This document shows positions 8,244 to 17,098 of a stretch of DNA of 64,000 nt, piece after piece (the first letter of the stretch is position 1; every line of letters starts with the position of its first letter). The stretch comes from Salinibacillus aidingensis (GTDB lineage: Bacteria > Bacillota > Bacilli > Bacillales > Alkalibacillaceae). The stretch is taken from assembly GCF_039522525.1 (NCBI RefSeq), contig NZ_BAAADO010000003.1:248001-312000 (forward strand), given 5' to 3'. A program made the translations under genes and the position numbers. The notes under the pieces are model-generated. The model made no database searches. It worked only from the letters and a program-made list of their open reading frames with translations, and was not told the origin of the DNA.

Positions 8244-8271
8244 GTGGGGACAGTCCCAAAAAATTTAAAAA
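8244..8271 (+). repeat. Repeat family D, copy 1 (GTGGGGACAGTCCC element)
   Basis: GTGGGGACAGTCCC followed by an A-rich TTTAAAAA tail. The same motif and tail recur at 34073-34101. GGGGACAGTCCC is a short palindrome. Confidence 0.7.
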
Positions 8272-8331
8272 AAGTTAAATCCAATACCAAATCGGTGACG
8301 TATTAATAAAAAAATTTACAGGGAGGAATGG

Positions 8332-9498
8332 ATGATGTTCAAACGTAAGTCTTTTATTTTGCTGACATTATTTACTCTTTTACTATCGATGGTCATGCCG
8401 TATAAAGCGAGTGCGGCTGAAGGGGTGACCCTATATACACCACTGACCGGGCTGTCCCTTACCCCTGGAGAAACGGCAAATTATGAGGTTGAAATCATTA
8501 ATGAATCAAACCAGGTGAAAAATTTAGAGCTGGCTGTCAGTGATTTGCCGAAAAAATGGAGCTATACGATGACAGCTGACGGCTACGGTGTGGATCATTT
8601 ATCTGTAAAGCCTAATTCAACTAAGAGCTTTCAGCTGGATATTGAGGTTCCGCTAAAAGTTGAAAAAGGGGCCTATAATTTTGATGTTACAGCCACTTCT
8701 GAAACAGGAGCAGTCACTACTTTACCTATGACCGTCAACATCACAGAACAAGGGGTATTCAAAACAGAATTAACCTCTGATCAGACAAATATGGAAGGAG
8801 ACTCAGAGTCAACATTTACATACGATGTGGAACTGTTAAATCGTACAGCAAGTGAACAGCGCTACTCTTTAAAAGCTGATGCACCAAGCGGATGGCAGGT
8901 GAATTTTAAAGCGAATGGGAAAGATGTAACGAGTGTCACGGTTGGATCCAATCAAAGCTCAAATATTACCGTGGAGGTTGTCCCTTCTAAACAGGCAAGT
9001 AAGGGTACCTACGAAATTCCGGTTACAGCACAGGCAGGTCAGGCAAATGCGAAGCTTACCCTGGAATCTGTGATAACCGGTACTTATGGACTTGAGCTTA
9101 CAACCCCTGACGGAAGATTAAGCTCTGACATACAAGCAGGGGATACAGATGTTATAACACTCGAAGTAAAAAATACAGGCACGAGTAAGCTGGAAAATGT
9201 AGAGTTATCAGCTGCGAATACCCCATCGGAATGGGATGTTACCTTTGAACCTGGGACGATCAGCGAAATCCCGGCTGGACAGTCGGTTAAAGTAGATGCA
9301 ACCGTTAAGGCCAGTGATAAGGCGATTGCCGGGGATTATGTGGTGGAAATGAAAGCATCCACCCCTGAAGCAACCGCAAATTCACAGTTTCGCATGAGTG
9401 TGAAGACGTCGATGGTATGGGGCTTTGCAGGTCTGGCTATTATTATTGCTGTCGTTGTGGGTATAATCTTCCTCGTCAGAAAATATGGGAGGAGATAA
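8332..9498 (+). CDS. Exported NEW3-domain protein with C-terminal membrane anchor
   Basis: A 388-aa extracytoplasmic protein. A signal peptide (about 1-28, ending ASA) is followed by three Ig-like NEW3/alpha-galactosidase-associated repeats (for example LTPGETANYEVEIINES, and later ITLEVKNTGTSKLENVEL), and a membrane helix at about 362-384 with a basic tail (RKYGRR). It is the first gene of an operon with an ABC ATPase and permease; such trios are common in Bacillaceae. It probably serves the transporter at the outer face; the substrate is unknown. ATG at 8332 or 8335. Confidence 0.8.
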   Translation: MMFKRKSFILLTLFTLLLSMVMPYKASAAEGVTLYTPLTGLSLTPGETANYEVEIINESNQVKNLELAVSDLPKKWSYTMTADGYGVDHLSVKPNSTKSFQLDIEVPLKVEKGAYNFDVTATSETGAVTTLPMTVNITEQGVFKTELTSDQTNMEGDSESTFTYDVELLNRTASEQRYSLKADAPSGWQVNFKANGKDVTSVTVGSNQSSNITVEVVPSKQASKGTYEIPVTAQAGQANAKLTLESVITGTYGLELTTPDGRLSSDIQAGDTDVITLEVKNTGTSKLENVELSAANTPSEWDVTFEPGTISEIPAGQSVKVDATVKASDKAIAGDYVVEMKASTPEATANSQFRMSVKTSMVWGFAGLAIIIAVVVGIIFLVRKYGRR

Positions 9499-9500
9499 AG

Positions 9501-10448
9501 ATGGCAGAGACTATGATTCAATTAAAAAATATCACCAAGCAATATAAAGAGAATAAAGCTGTTAAACAATTAGATCTTTCCATTCATAAGGGTGAGGTTT
9601 TTGGATTATTAGGACCAAATGGTGCAGGTAAATCCACAACGATTTATATGATATTAGGTCTGACTGAGCCTACAGAAGGGGAAGTATACGTCAGTGGCAT
9701 CCATGCAACAAACAAACCTATAGAAGTTAAGAAAAAGGTGGGCTTTCTTCCGGACAATGTTGGATTTTATGAGGATATGACTGGGATGGAAAATTTAATT
9801 CTAACCGGGAAATTAAATGGTTTGGGCCGTGTGGAAGCCAAAAAAAGGGCGACTCATTGGCTGGAACAGGTTCGTATGGATCACGCGGCTGCTAAAAAAG
9901 TTGGAGAATATTCCCGTGGGATGAGACAGAGATTAGGGCTTGCCGACATCCTGATGAAGGATCCGGAAGTGGTTATTATGGATGAGCCAACTTTGGGAAT
10001 TGACCCAAAAGGGATTAACGAGCTATTGGAGTTAATCCGTAACCTTAGTGTCGATCATGGGTTAACTATTCTGCTCTCCTCTCACCAGCTGCATCAGGTA
10101 CAGCAGATTTGTGATCGTGTTGGTATCTTTGTAAAAGGCGAACTGCTTTCCTATGGGGATATAGAGGACTTACAAAAAACACTGTTAGATGACACATTAT
10201 TCTTATATAAAGCAAAAGTAAAGGGTCCAAGTCATCAGCTTGTTGAAAAGCTCAGTATGGAACCCAGTGTAGAGTCTATTGATTGGGATGAAGAAGCCTA
10301 TTACATTAGACTAAATAAAGAAGATCAAGGGGAGCTGGCCAAATTTTTCATCTCCAATCAATACGATTTGCTGTCCCTGAAGCGAATGTCTTATGGGCTG
10401 GATGATATTTACCAGCGCTATTTCGAGGGAGGTGAAATCAGTGATTGA
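9501..10448 (+). CDS. ABC transporter ATP-binding protein
   Basis: A 315-aa ATPase of the ABC-2/drug-efflux type: Walker A GPNGAGKST near residue 40, signature YSRGMRQRLGLADIL, Walker B VVIMDEPTLGID and a switch histidine in LLSSHQL. The ATG at 9501, preceded by GGAGGAG, is preferred over upstream in-frame codons. It follows the NEW3 gene by 2 nt and overlaps the permease start by 8 nt, so the three form one operon. Confidence 0.9.
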   Translation: MAETMIQLKNITKQYKENKAVKQLDLSIHKGEVFGLLGPNGAGKSTTIYMILGLTEPTEGEVYVSGIHATNKPIEVKKKVGFLPDNVGFYEDMTGMENLILTGKLNGLGRVEAKKRATHWLEQVRMDHAAAKKVGEYSRGMRQRLGLADILMKDPEVVIMDEPTLGIDPKGINELLELIRNLSVDHGLTILLSSHQLHQVQQICDRVGIFVKGELLSYGDIEDLQKTLLDDTLFLYKAKVKGPSHQLVEKLSMEPSVESIDWDEEAYYIRLNKEDQGELAKFFISNQYDLLSLKRMSYGLDDIYQRYFEGGEISD

Positions 10449-11460
10449 AGCTATTAAGGATAAAGAGAAGTGGATTCAGCGGATTCAGGATTTTGCCAAC
10501 AGCTCAATTTGGATATTAACCCGGAAGGAAATCGCAGACCATATTAAAAGCTATCGTTTCAACATATTAATGGCCATTATTTTACTCACATGTGTGGGAT
10601 CCTTGTATACGGCCTTCTCCTCTATTCGGGATGTAGCGTCTAATTTGGAAAATAATCAAAGCCTTTTTCTATATCTAAGAGTATTCACGATTACAGGCGA
10701 AAATGGAACACTGCCATCTTTTGTGACGTTTATCAGTTTTCTTGGCCCTCTGCTGGGGATAAGTCTTGGTTTTGATGCGGTAAATAGTGAGAGAAATAAA
10801 AATACATTACTTCGGATTATGTCCCAGCCTATACCACGAGACTACATTATTTTGTCCAAGTTCCTGGGTTCGCTCGCCGTGATTGCCGGATTTATCTTTT
10901 CGCTGGGACTCTTAGTGATAGGAATCGGAATTCTATCAATGGGAATTCCCCCAACGTTTGGTGAGGTCATTCGAATATTAACCTACTTAATTATGATTAT
11001 CATCTATATCGGATTTTGGCTTTCGCTATCCATTCTTTTTTCAATACGTTTTAAGCAGGCGGCCACATCGGCGCTGGCAGGAATTGCAATCTGGTTATTC
11101 TTCAGTATTTTCTATCCCATTATTGTCAACCTGATTGTGAATGCTTCTGTCCCGGATCAGTTATTTCAGGGAGCCGGCTCTGTAGGTGCCCAGGCTGAAA
11201 GTCAGCAGCTGTTAACAACATTGATGAGATTTTCACCTAATTATTTGTTTTCAGAAATTACGACCATCCTACTCATTCCAAGTTTCAGGACGTTAGGTCC
11301 TATCTCCATGGAACAGCTGGCAGGCAGTGTTTCTGCTCCCCTGGGATTAGGGCAGAGCTTAACAATTATCTGGCCACAGGTAATTGGAATTTTGTCAGCA
11401 GGAATGATTTGTTTTGCCATTGCCTACTTTATCTTTTTATTTCAGGAAATTCGTTCATAA
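10441..11460 (+). CDS. ABC-2 type transporter permease
   Basis: A 339-aa membrane protein with about six helices and a large extracytoplasmic loop, of the NosY/ABC-2 permease type. The cytoplasmic start (LTRKEIADHIKSYRF) and the stretch FDAVNSERNKNTLLRIMSQPIPRD (shown in part) are typical of this family. The GTG start at 10441 has GGAGGTG 6 nt upstream and overlaps the ATPase gene. Substrate unknown. Confidence 0.87.
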   Translation: MIEAIKDKEKWIQRIQDFANSSIWILTRKEIADHIKSYRFNILMAIILLTCVGSLYTAFSSIRDVASNLENNQSLFLYLRVFTITGENGTLPSFVTFISFLGPLLGISLGFDAVNSERNKNTLLRIMSQPIPRDYIILSKFLGSLAVIAGFIFSLGLLVIGIGILSMGIPPTFGEVIRILTYLIMIIIYIGFWLSLSILFSIRFKQAATSALAGIAIWLFFSIFYPIIVNLIVNASVPDQLFQGAGSVGAQAESQQLLTTLMRFSPNYLFSEITTILLIPSFRTLGPISMEQLAGSVSAPLGLGQSLTIIWPQVIGILSAGMICFAIAYFIFLFQEIRS

Positions 11461-11498
11461 TAGAAGAAACCCGGAATATTCCGGGTTTCTTCTATTAT
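11458..11498 (+). terminator. Bidirectional intrinsic terminator
   Basis: A perfect inverted repeat (ATAGAAGAAACCCGGAAT and its complement) directly after the permease stop. It separates the operon from the convergent regulator gene. Confidence 0.88.
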
Positions 11499-11562
11499 GA
11501 TAGTAATAGGGCCTTTTGTACTGGCCGCTAAAATTATCACATCTGCCTCGAAATGGTCGGCA

Positions 11563-12048
11563 TTAATCATCGACGTTTAACTGACGGAAAGATTCCCTTA
11601 ACTGAATGTGGAAGTCAATCATTTGATTAAGATAATCGGATAGCTCATTCAGGTCTGAAGTCTTACGGTTTGGATGCTCATGGAGCTCCTGCTGAATCGT
11701 TTCTAGGGCGTCCATCTGATGTGCGGATGCATCGAGCCACTTGTTGATATAGTTGTTCATAAATGTTTTAAATATTTGATGATTTGCTTCATATAAATCC
11801 TTGCGCACACCTTTTCTCCATACACGTGTAACCAGATTCGCACCAGACAAACTTCTGATGCTCGTGCTCATAGAGGTTTTGCTTTTACCCAGGGCTGCTC
11901 CCATTTCATCAAGTGTCTGTGGTTTATTCTTTAGATACAAATAAACGAATAGTCTAGCTTCAAGTGGGGCCATTCCGAACATTTCTATAGTCTTGGCAAA
12001 TTCAATAATAATTTTATTTGATATGTCCTCTACAGTAGTTACGTTCAT
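11563..12048 (-). CDS. opcR: GbsR/OpcR-type regulator beside opuA
   Basis: A 161-aa winged-helix protein similar in layout to the one at 1341-1910: HTH with KSKTSMSTSIRSLSG, then VWRKGVRKDLYEAN. It is divergent from opuAA with a 459-nt shared regulatory region. Family members (GbsR, OpcR) repress compatible-solute uptake or choline oxidation genes and respond to choline or osmotic conditions. Control of opuA is inferred from position; the symbol marks family rather than proven orthology. Confidence 0.75.
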   Translation of the reverse strand: MNVTTVEDISNKIIIEFAKTIEMFGMAPLEARLFVYLYLKNKPQTLDEMGAALGKSKTSMSTSIRSLSGANLVTRVWRKGVRKDLYEANHQIFKTFMNNYINKWLDASAHQMDALETIQQELHEHPNRKTSDLNELSDYLNQMIDFHIQLRESFRQLNVDD

Positions 12049-12167
12049 ACAATCCCCCTATATGTACTGCTATATAAAGGTTACACGAAAACAACAATCA
12101 ATAAAACCAATGGATAGGGTAGAAAAATGGCGAAAAAAAGAGATACTAAAAGAATAAGTTCGCACAT

Positions 12168-12184
12168 GTTTATACAGAATAAAC
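12168..12184. promoter_or_regulatory. Inverted repeat, possible operator of the GbsR/OpcR-type regulator
   Basis: GTTTATacagaATAAAC, perfect 6-nt arms around a 5-nt centre, 40 nt upstream of the predicted opuA -35 box in the shared intergenic region. Binding by the neighbouring regulator is inference. Confidence 0.4.
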
Positions 12185-12223
12185 TGTACATAAAAAACAT
12201 ACAAAATCATCGGTATTTAATAT

Positions 12224-12253
12224 TTGAAATTTATGTACCTTTTGCTTTATAGT
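12224..12253 (+). promoter_or_regulatory. Likely sigma-A promoter of the opuA operon
   Basis: TTGAAA, an 18-nt spacer, TATAGT. This leaves an untranslated leader of about 250 nt before opuAA containing a GCAAT triple repeat near 12270 and an AATAGATT/AATCTATT hairpin. The 459-nt gap between the regulator and opuAA contains no gene. Confidence 0.5.
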
Positions 12254-12507
12254 ATTAAGAGTGGTCGATGCAATGCAATGCAATGGTAGCAATTAAATGT
12301 AAATCATTACCAAATTGAACGAATTTAGTTTGGTGAGATATTCCTGTTAAATCCATAGGAGTGTGTGCAGGACAGTACTTCTCTCTGATAGCAGAAAAAA
12401 AGATGTGCGATTTAATAGATTTTAAATAAATAATCTTTGAAAAATTAATCTATTATTTGTTTCAGAGAGGATCAAAAATGAATTAAGGAGTTAAGAGAGG
12501 TGAAACG

Positions 12508-13722
12508 ATGAGTAAGATTAAAGTGGACCGATTAACAAAAGTTTTCGGTAAACGTCCGAAACAAGCCGTGAAATACCTCGATGAAAACAAATCGAAAGAC
12601 GAAATTCTCGAGATGACAGGTATGACGGTTGGTGTCAATCAGGCATCGTTTGAAGTTGAGGACGGTGAAGTATTCGTTATTATGGGTTTATCCGGTAGTG
12701 GTAAATCTACACTTGTCCGTATGTTGAACAGGCTCATTGAACCAACTTCAGGGGATATATGGCTTGGAGATGAAAATGTTACGGAAATGAACAAAGAACA
12801 ATTGCGTAACTTACGCAGAAAGAAAATGAGCATGGTTTTCCAAAACTTTGCCCTTCTCCCACATAAAACCATCCAAAAAAACACAGAGTATGGTCTTGAA
12901 ATTCAGGGTATTGATAAAGAGACTCGTGCCCAGAAAGCACAGGAAGCACTCGAACTTGTTGGTTTAGGAAATTATCTTGATAAATACCCAAATGAACTTT
13001 CTGGTGGTATGCAGCAGCGTGTTGGACTTGCAAGAGCGCTCGCTAATGATCCTGAAATTCTATTAATGGACGAAGCATTCAGTGCATTGGATCCATTGAT
13101 TCGTAAAGATATGCAGGATGAACTGCTGGATCTTCAGCAAAGTATGAGTAAAACGATTATCTTTATTACACACGACTTGGATGAGGCGCTTCGAATAGGT
13201 GACCGTATTGCATTGATGAAAGATGGAAGCATCGTTCAAGTTGGTACAGCTGAGGAGATTCTAATGGACCCTGCTAACGATTATGTTGAACGCTTCGTTG
13301 AGGATGTTGATTTATCTAAGGTCCTTACAGCTTCACATATTATGAAACGTGCAGAAAGTATCGCTGTGGACAGAGGTCCAAAAGTAGCCTTGAAGCTCAT
13401 GAGAGAATATGGTATTTCCACTCTATATGTTGTGGACAAAAAGAAAAAATTACTAGGCTATGTAACAGCAGATGATGCAGCAGCAGCAGCGAAAGAACAA
13501 AAAGGTCTGGAAGAAATTTTAACTTCCGATATTCCAACAGTGCATCCAGATACATTGCTTGCTGATGTGTTTGTACCATTGTCTGATGATAAGGCACCAC
13601 TGTCTGTTGTCGATGATGAAGGTCGACTTGTGGGAATTATTGTACGTGGATCTGTTATTGGCGCACTAGCTGGAGATAATGAGGCATTAAACGGAGATGG
13701 GGGTGTTGGAGCCAATGGATGA
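12508..13722 (+). CDS. opuAA: Glycine betaine ABC transporter, ATP-binding protein OpuAA
   Basis: A 404-aa ATPase of the osmoprotectant importer OpuA. Walker A GLSGSGKST (about residues 61-69), signature LSGGMQQRVGLARAL, Walker B ILLMDEAFSALDP, and two CBS domains in the C-terminal third (SHIMKRAES; ILTSDIPTVHPD). The CBS pair senses ionic strength in the OpuA family. Length is close to the 418 aa of B. subtilis OpuAA. First gene of opuAA-AB-AC. Confidence 0.95.
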   Translation: MSKIKVDRLTKVFGKRPKQAVKYLDENKSKDEILEMTGMTVGVNQASFEVEDGEVFVIMGLSGSGKSTLVRMLNRLIEPTSGDIWLGDENVTEMNKEQLRNLRRKKMSMVFQNFALLPHKTIQKNTEYGLEIQGIDKETRAQKAQEALELVGLGNYLDKYPNELSGGMQQRVGLARALANDPEILLMDEAFSALDPLIRKDMQDELLDLQQSMSKTIIFITHDLDEALRIGDRIALMKDGSIVQVGTAEEILMDPANDYVERFVEDVDLSKVLTASHIMKRAESIAVDRGPKVALKLMREYGISTLYVVDKKKKLLGYVTADDAAAAAKEQKGLEEILTSDIPTVHPDTLLADVFVPLSDDKAPLSVVDDEGRLVGIIVRGSVIGALAGDNEALNGDGGVGANG

Positions 13723-14551
13723 GACTCAACTATTTCCCAAACTCCCATTAGCAGAATGGGTTGAATGGTTTGAAGAATTTTTAAAGACATATCTTTCTGG
13801 ATTTTTTGATGGCGTTACAAATATTATTGAATTTGTAACAGAGAATTTTGTTCTATTATTAACATTGGTACCGCCTTTTGTATTAATCATTCTGGTCGCA
13901 CTGCTTGCATGGTGGATTGTGAACTGGAAAATTGGTGCTTTTGCTCTTATAGGACTAGGTCTTATTAACAACTTAGGCTATTGGCCTGAATTAATTGATA
14001 CTGTAGCACTTGTTATTATATCTGTTCTGATATCTATGCTTATAGGTATTCCAATTGGGATATGGATGTCACAGAAGAATTCGGTGCAGGCTGTCATAAC
14101 ACCAATTCTTGACTTCATGCAGACAATGCCGGCCTTTGTTTACTTAATTCCGGCAGTTGTTTTCTTCAGCCTTGGTATGGTACCAGGCGTTGTGGCAACG
14201 ATTATCTTTTCGATGCCACCTACTGTAAGACTGACAAACCTTGGTATCCGTCAGGTTGATCAGGAGCTTATTGAAGCATCTAACGCTTATGGATCAACAA
14301 CTGGACAGAGGCTGACTAAGGTACAGATTCCTCTGGCTATGCCAACGATTATGGCTGGTATTAACCAGACCATTATGCTATCCCTTTCAATGGTTGTTAT
14401 TGCTTCCATGGTAGGGGCACCTGGTCTTGGAACCATTGTATACAGAGCTGTAACACAGGTTCAGGTTGGACTAGGATTTGAAGGTGGTTTATCCCTTGTT
14501 ATTCTTGCGATGTTACTTGATCGTATCTCTCAAGGGGCAAATAAAAAATAA
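13715..14551 (+). CDS. opuAB: Glycine betaine ABC transporter, permease OpuAB
   Basis: A 278-aa inner-membrane permease with the binding-protein-dependent transport signature (EASNAYGSTTGQRLTKVQIPLA region). The ATG at 13715, starting MDETQLFPKLPLAEW as in homologues, is preferred over an upstream ATG at 13697. It overlaps the opuAA end by 8 nt, so translation is coupled. Confidence 0.93.
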   Translation: MDETQLFPKLPLAEWVEWFEEFLKTYLSGFFDGVTNIIEFVTENFVLLLTLVPPFVLIILVALLAWWIVNWKIGAFALIGLGLINNLGYWPELIDTVALVIISVLISMLIGIPIGIWMSQKNSVQAVITPILDFMQTMPAFVYLIPAVVFFSLGMVPGVVATIIFSMPPTVRLTNLGIRQVDQELIEASNAYGSTTGQRLTKVQIPLAMPTIMAGINQTIMLSLSMVVIASMVGAPGLGTIVYRAVTQVQVGLGFEGGLSLVILAMLLDRISQGANKK

Positions 14552-14552
14552 G

Positions 14553-14599
14553 ATGTTCACGGGTAACTGCATCGCTAAATGATGCGGTTCCCCGAACAT
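14553..14599 (+). other. Stable intercistronic hairpin between opuAB and opuAC
   Basis: Near-complementary arms ATGTTCACGGGTAACTGCATC and GATGCGGTTCCCCGAACAT (a few bulges) fill most of the 82-nt gap, with no T-run. It may act as an mRNA stabiliser or processing site that lets the binding protein be made in excess. Confidence 0.6.
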
Positions 14600-14633
14600 A
14601 TATATTATTAAAACTTTAGGAGGAATACATCTT

Positions 14634-15587
14634 ATGTTTAAGAAATTTAAATTTCTTGGTTTAACCGCAGCACTATTACTAGCACTTCTTTTAGCAGCAT
14701 GTGGTGGCGGTGAAAACACCGATGATAGCAGCGATAACGCTGACAACGGAAATGCTGAAGAATCAAGCGGTGTAGAACTAGGTGAATCTGAATTAGAAAT
14801 TCCGTATGTAGCATGGGCAGGTGCTCTTGCACGTACTCCATTAGTTCAACAGGTTCTTGAAGAGGTAGGATACACTGTAGAAACTACACAAGTGGAAGCA
14901 GGAGCTATGTGGTCAAGTGTTGCAAATGATGATGCGTCATTCATGACAGCTTCATGGCTGCCAGCTACCCACCAATCATACTGGGAGCAATATCAGGATG
15001 ATGTAGAAGTTGCTGGTGAATTTGTAGCACAGGCACCACTTGCATTAACTGTTCCATCTTACATGGAAGATGTAAACTCTATTGAAGACCTTAAAGGTAA
15101 TGAAGAATTAGGTGAAGCAACAGAGTGGCAAATTATAGGTATTGACCCAGGTGCCGGAATTATGCAGAATACACAAACAGCACTTGAAGAATATGGTCTG
15201 GAAAACTGGACACTGACTTCCAGTTCTGAAGCTGCCATGCTTTCTGAGCTGCAAACTAAGATTGAAAATGAAGAACCAATTATCGTACCACTTTGGAAGC
15301 CACACTGGGCATTTGCCGAAATGGATCTGAAAATGTTAGAAGATCCTAATGAAGTTTATGGTGGTGCTGGTGACCGCATCGAAGCTATCGCACATAAGAG
15401 CTTCAAGGAAGATTCACCTGCAGCTTACGAAGTGATTCAACGCCTAACAGAAGACTACAACACTGAAATGGAAAACGAATTGCTAGTAGCTATCAACGGT
15501 GGAGCTGAACCAGCTGATGCAGCAGCTCAATTCCTTGAAGACAATCCAGATCTTCTTGAAAAATGGACAAAAGATCTAGGTGAATAA
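14634..15587 (+). CDS. opuAC: Glycine betaine-binding lipoprotein OpuAC
   Basis: A 317-aa substrate-binding protein. Lipobox LAAC with Cys23, an acidic Asp/Asn/Ser linker, then the OpuAC domain with tryptophans in the positions expected for the aromatic ligand cage (AWAGAL, TASWLPATHQSYW, PLWKPHWAF). It delivers glycine betaine or proline betaine to OpuAB on the outer face. It has its own strong AGGAGG site. Confidence 0.95.
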   Translation: MFKKFKFLGLTAALLLALLLAACGGGENTDDSSDNADNGNAEESSGVELGESELEIPYVAWAGALARTPLVQQVLEEVGYTVETTQVEAGAMWSSVANDDASFMTASWLPATHQSYWEQYQDDVEVAGEFVAQAPLALTVPSYMEDVNSIEDLKGNEELGEATEWQIIGIDPGAGIMQNTQTALEEYGLENWTLTSSSEAAMLSELQTKIENEEPIIVPLWKPHWAFAEMDLKMLEDPNEVYGGAGDRIEAIAHKSFKEDSPAAYEVIQRLTEDYNTEMENELLVAINGGAEPADAAAQFLEDNPDLLEKWTKDLGE

Positions 15588-15605
15588 TCTATATTGAATA
15601 ACTGT

Positions 15606-15640
15606 AAAAAGGCTGTCTCTACATTGAGACAGTCTTTTTA
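15606..15640 (+). terminator. Intrinsic terminator after opuAC
   Basis: AAAAAGGCTGTCTC and GAGACAGTCTTTTT arms, ending the opuA operon. Confidence 0.9.
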
Positions 15641-15794
15641 TCACGTATTAACTGGCCGTAATACCCCCACTTCAAATTTTGAGGGTAACCCAACAAGACT
15701 AAGTGGAGGATAAACGGCTAGTAAAAACCTGATAAGTTCAACTAACCATCAGTGGGGGATGGGAAAACCCCCACTGATGGAAGTTTCACTTTAT
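15639..15794 (+). repeat. Composite repeat: family C module plus family A palindrome
   Basis: A unit of about 156 bp. The C module (TATCACGTATTAACTGGCCGTA ... TAAACGGCTAGTAAAAACCTGATA) can fold on itself because its ends are complementary, with one G-T wobble. It leads directly into a family A palindrome (ATCAGTGGGGG ... CCCCCACTGAT) and the AAGTTTCACTTTAT flank. An almost identical unit, split by another repeat, is at 21063-21342. The rest of the gap to 15939 shows no gene. Confidence 0.85.
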
Positions 15795-15939
15795 ATAGGT
15801 GAAGCCAAGTGCAGAGATTTGGGGGTCAATCAGGATTCACTGATCATTGATTTTCTGTGATATATGAATGTTAATATAGGCTAATGATTTTTTTCCACAT
15901 AAAAAAGTGTATGTCCTATACGAACATACACCGTTATCC

Positions 15940-16314
15940 TTATTCGTTTTCTTTTTTAGCTGCATTCATTTTTTCTTCTAATTCCTTCAGGCTGTCCTCT
16001 ACATTTTTTAAATGCTCCTGGATATTTTCCTGATGTGGTTCAATCGTCTTTTTCCAATTTTCAATAGATTCTTTTACATCCTGAGAGAGTTCTTTTAGAA
16101 GAACCGCACCTTCTTTTGTTGTTTTAGTCAATTGATTTTTCAAATCCAGACCTTCGTTTTTTAATTCTTCAATCGTTTGTTTAAGCTTTACACTTTGTTC
16201 TCTTGCTCTTCTGCGTACGTCTTGTCCGGAAGATGGTGTTGTAAGTAAAGAGGTGGATGCACCGATGACACCACCAAAAATGAGGCCAAGTAATAATGAT
16301 TTTCCTTTTGACAT
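15940..16314 (-). CDS. yhaH: YtxH-domain protein (YhaH-like)
   Basis: A 124-aa protein with an N-terminal Gly-rich membrane helix (LLLGLIFGGVIGASTSLLTTP, in part) and a long amphipathic coiled coil. This is the YtxH/gas-vesicle-like family; in B. subtilis YhaH is encoded beside trpP as here and belongs to stress-induced genes. The molecular function is unknown. Confidence 0.8.
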   Translation of the reverse strand: MSKGKSLLLGLIFGGVIGASTSLLTTPSSGQDVRRRAREQSVKLKQTIEELKNEGLDLKNQLTKTTKEGAVLLKELSQDVKESIENWKKTIEPHQENIQEHLKNVEDSLKELEEKMNAAKKENE

Positions 16315-16486
16315 ATCATTACCCCCTTTAGTAGTAAAAATCGATCGTTGATGGAAATGAGCGATTTAATCATTCAGTAATCAATCTGTATACAAAACAA
16401 TAAAAGCGTAATCATTTCCTTATAGTTATTATTATAACGCTTTTCATTCATAATGTTTAGGAAAAACGTAAAAATAAGTGAAAAAC

Positions 16487-16519
16487 AAAACTCCAGAGCA
16501 TCACTGCATCTGGAGTTTT
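16487..16519 (-). terminator. Intrinsic terminator after trpP
   Basis: AAAACTCCAGA and TCTGGAGTTTT arms with a T-rich tail on the minus strand, 37 nt beyond the trpP stop. Confidence 0.87.
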
Positions 16520-16555
16520 ACGTAAATATTCTTAATGGAACAACCCTATAGATTT

Positions 16556-17089
16556 CTATGCCTTTTGCAATGTGATCGTGGACCGTTTCATGATGGACTG
16601 AAGTATTGGATAAACAACAAATATAATAATGGTATTGGCAATCGTTGCCGGGATAACGACTGAAGCAAAGAGTGCGCCAAAGCCTGCTCCCAGTTCAACA
16701 CCCAGAATAAATAGTGCAACGGATAAGAAAATCGCTCCACTAATCATGGTACCGATGGCAGTCATGACTGGTGCTGAAATAACATCTTTCACTCCTTTGG
16801 ATAGCAATACATAAAGTCCAAAGAATATAAAGGCAGTAATTGGTTTATCAATGAGATTTGAAATCTGTCCACCAGGCATTGTTGTTGTTAATGCGGTTAA
16901 TAGTCCTGTAGCCACCGAAAGCACGAGTACATATTGAACCTTTGGAAACAAGAGTATCCCCAGGAACATCATCGCCAGTTGCAGGTCATGCTTCATTCCG
17001 AAAAGAACACCGGGCATTACCAGGTGCAATACAGTACCAATCCCGATAAATAGGGAAAGCAAAATTAAAACACGTGTATCCATTTTCAT
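16556..17089 (-). CDS. trpP: Tryptophan transporter TrpP
   Basis: A 177-aa membrane protein with about five hydrophobic segments and the family stretch GMKHDLQLAMMFLGILLFP near residue 31. TrpP is the B. subtilis tryptophan uptake protein (formerly YhaG, 172 aa). The leader carries a regular GAG/TAG array that overlaps the ribosome site, the hallmark of TRAP control. Gene order yhaH-trpP-hit supports the call. Confidence 0.92.
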   Translation of the reverse strand: MKMDTRVLILLSLFIGIGTVLHLVMPGVLFGMKHDLQLAMMFLGILLFPKVQYVLVLSVATGLLTALTTTMPGGQISNLIDKPITAFIFFGLYVLLSKGVKDVISAPVMTAIGTMISGAIFLSVALFILGVELGAGFGALFASVVIPATIANTIIIFVVYPILQSIMKRSTITLQKA

Positions 17090-17098
17090 TTGTAAATC

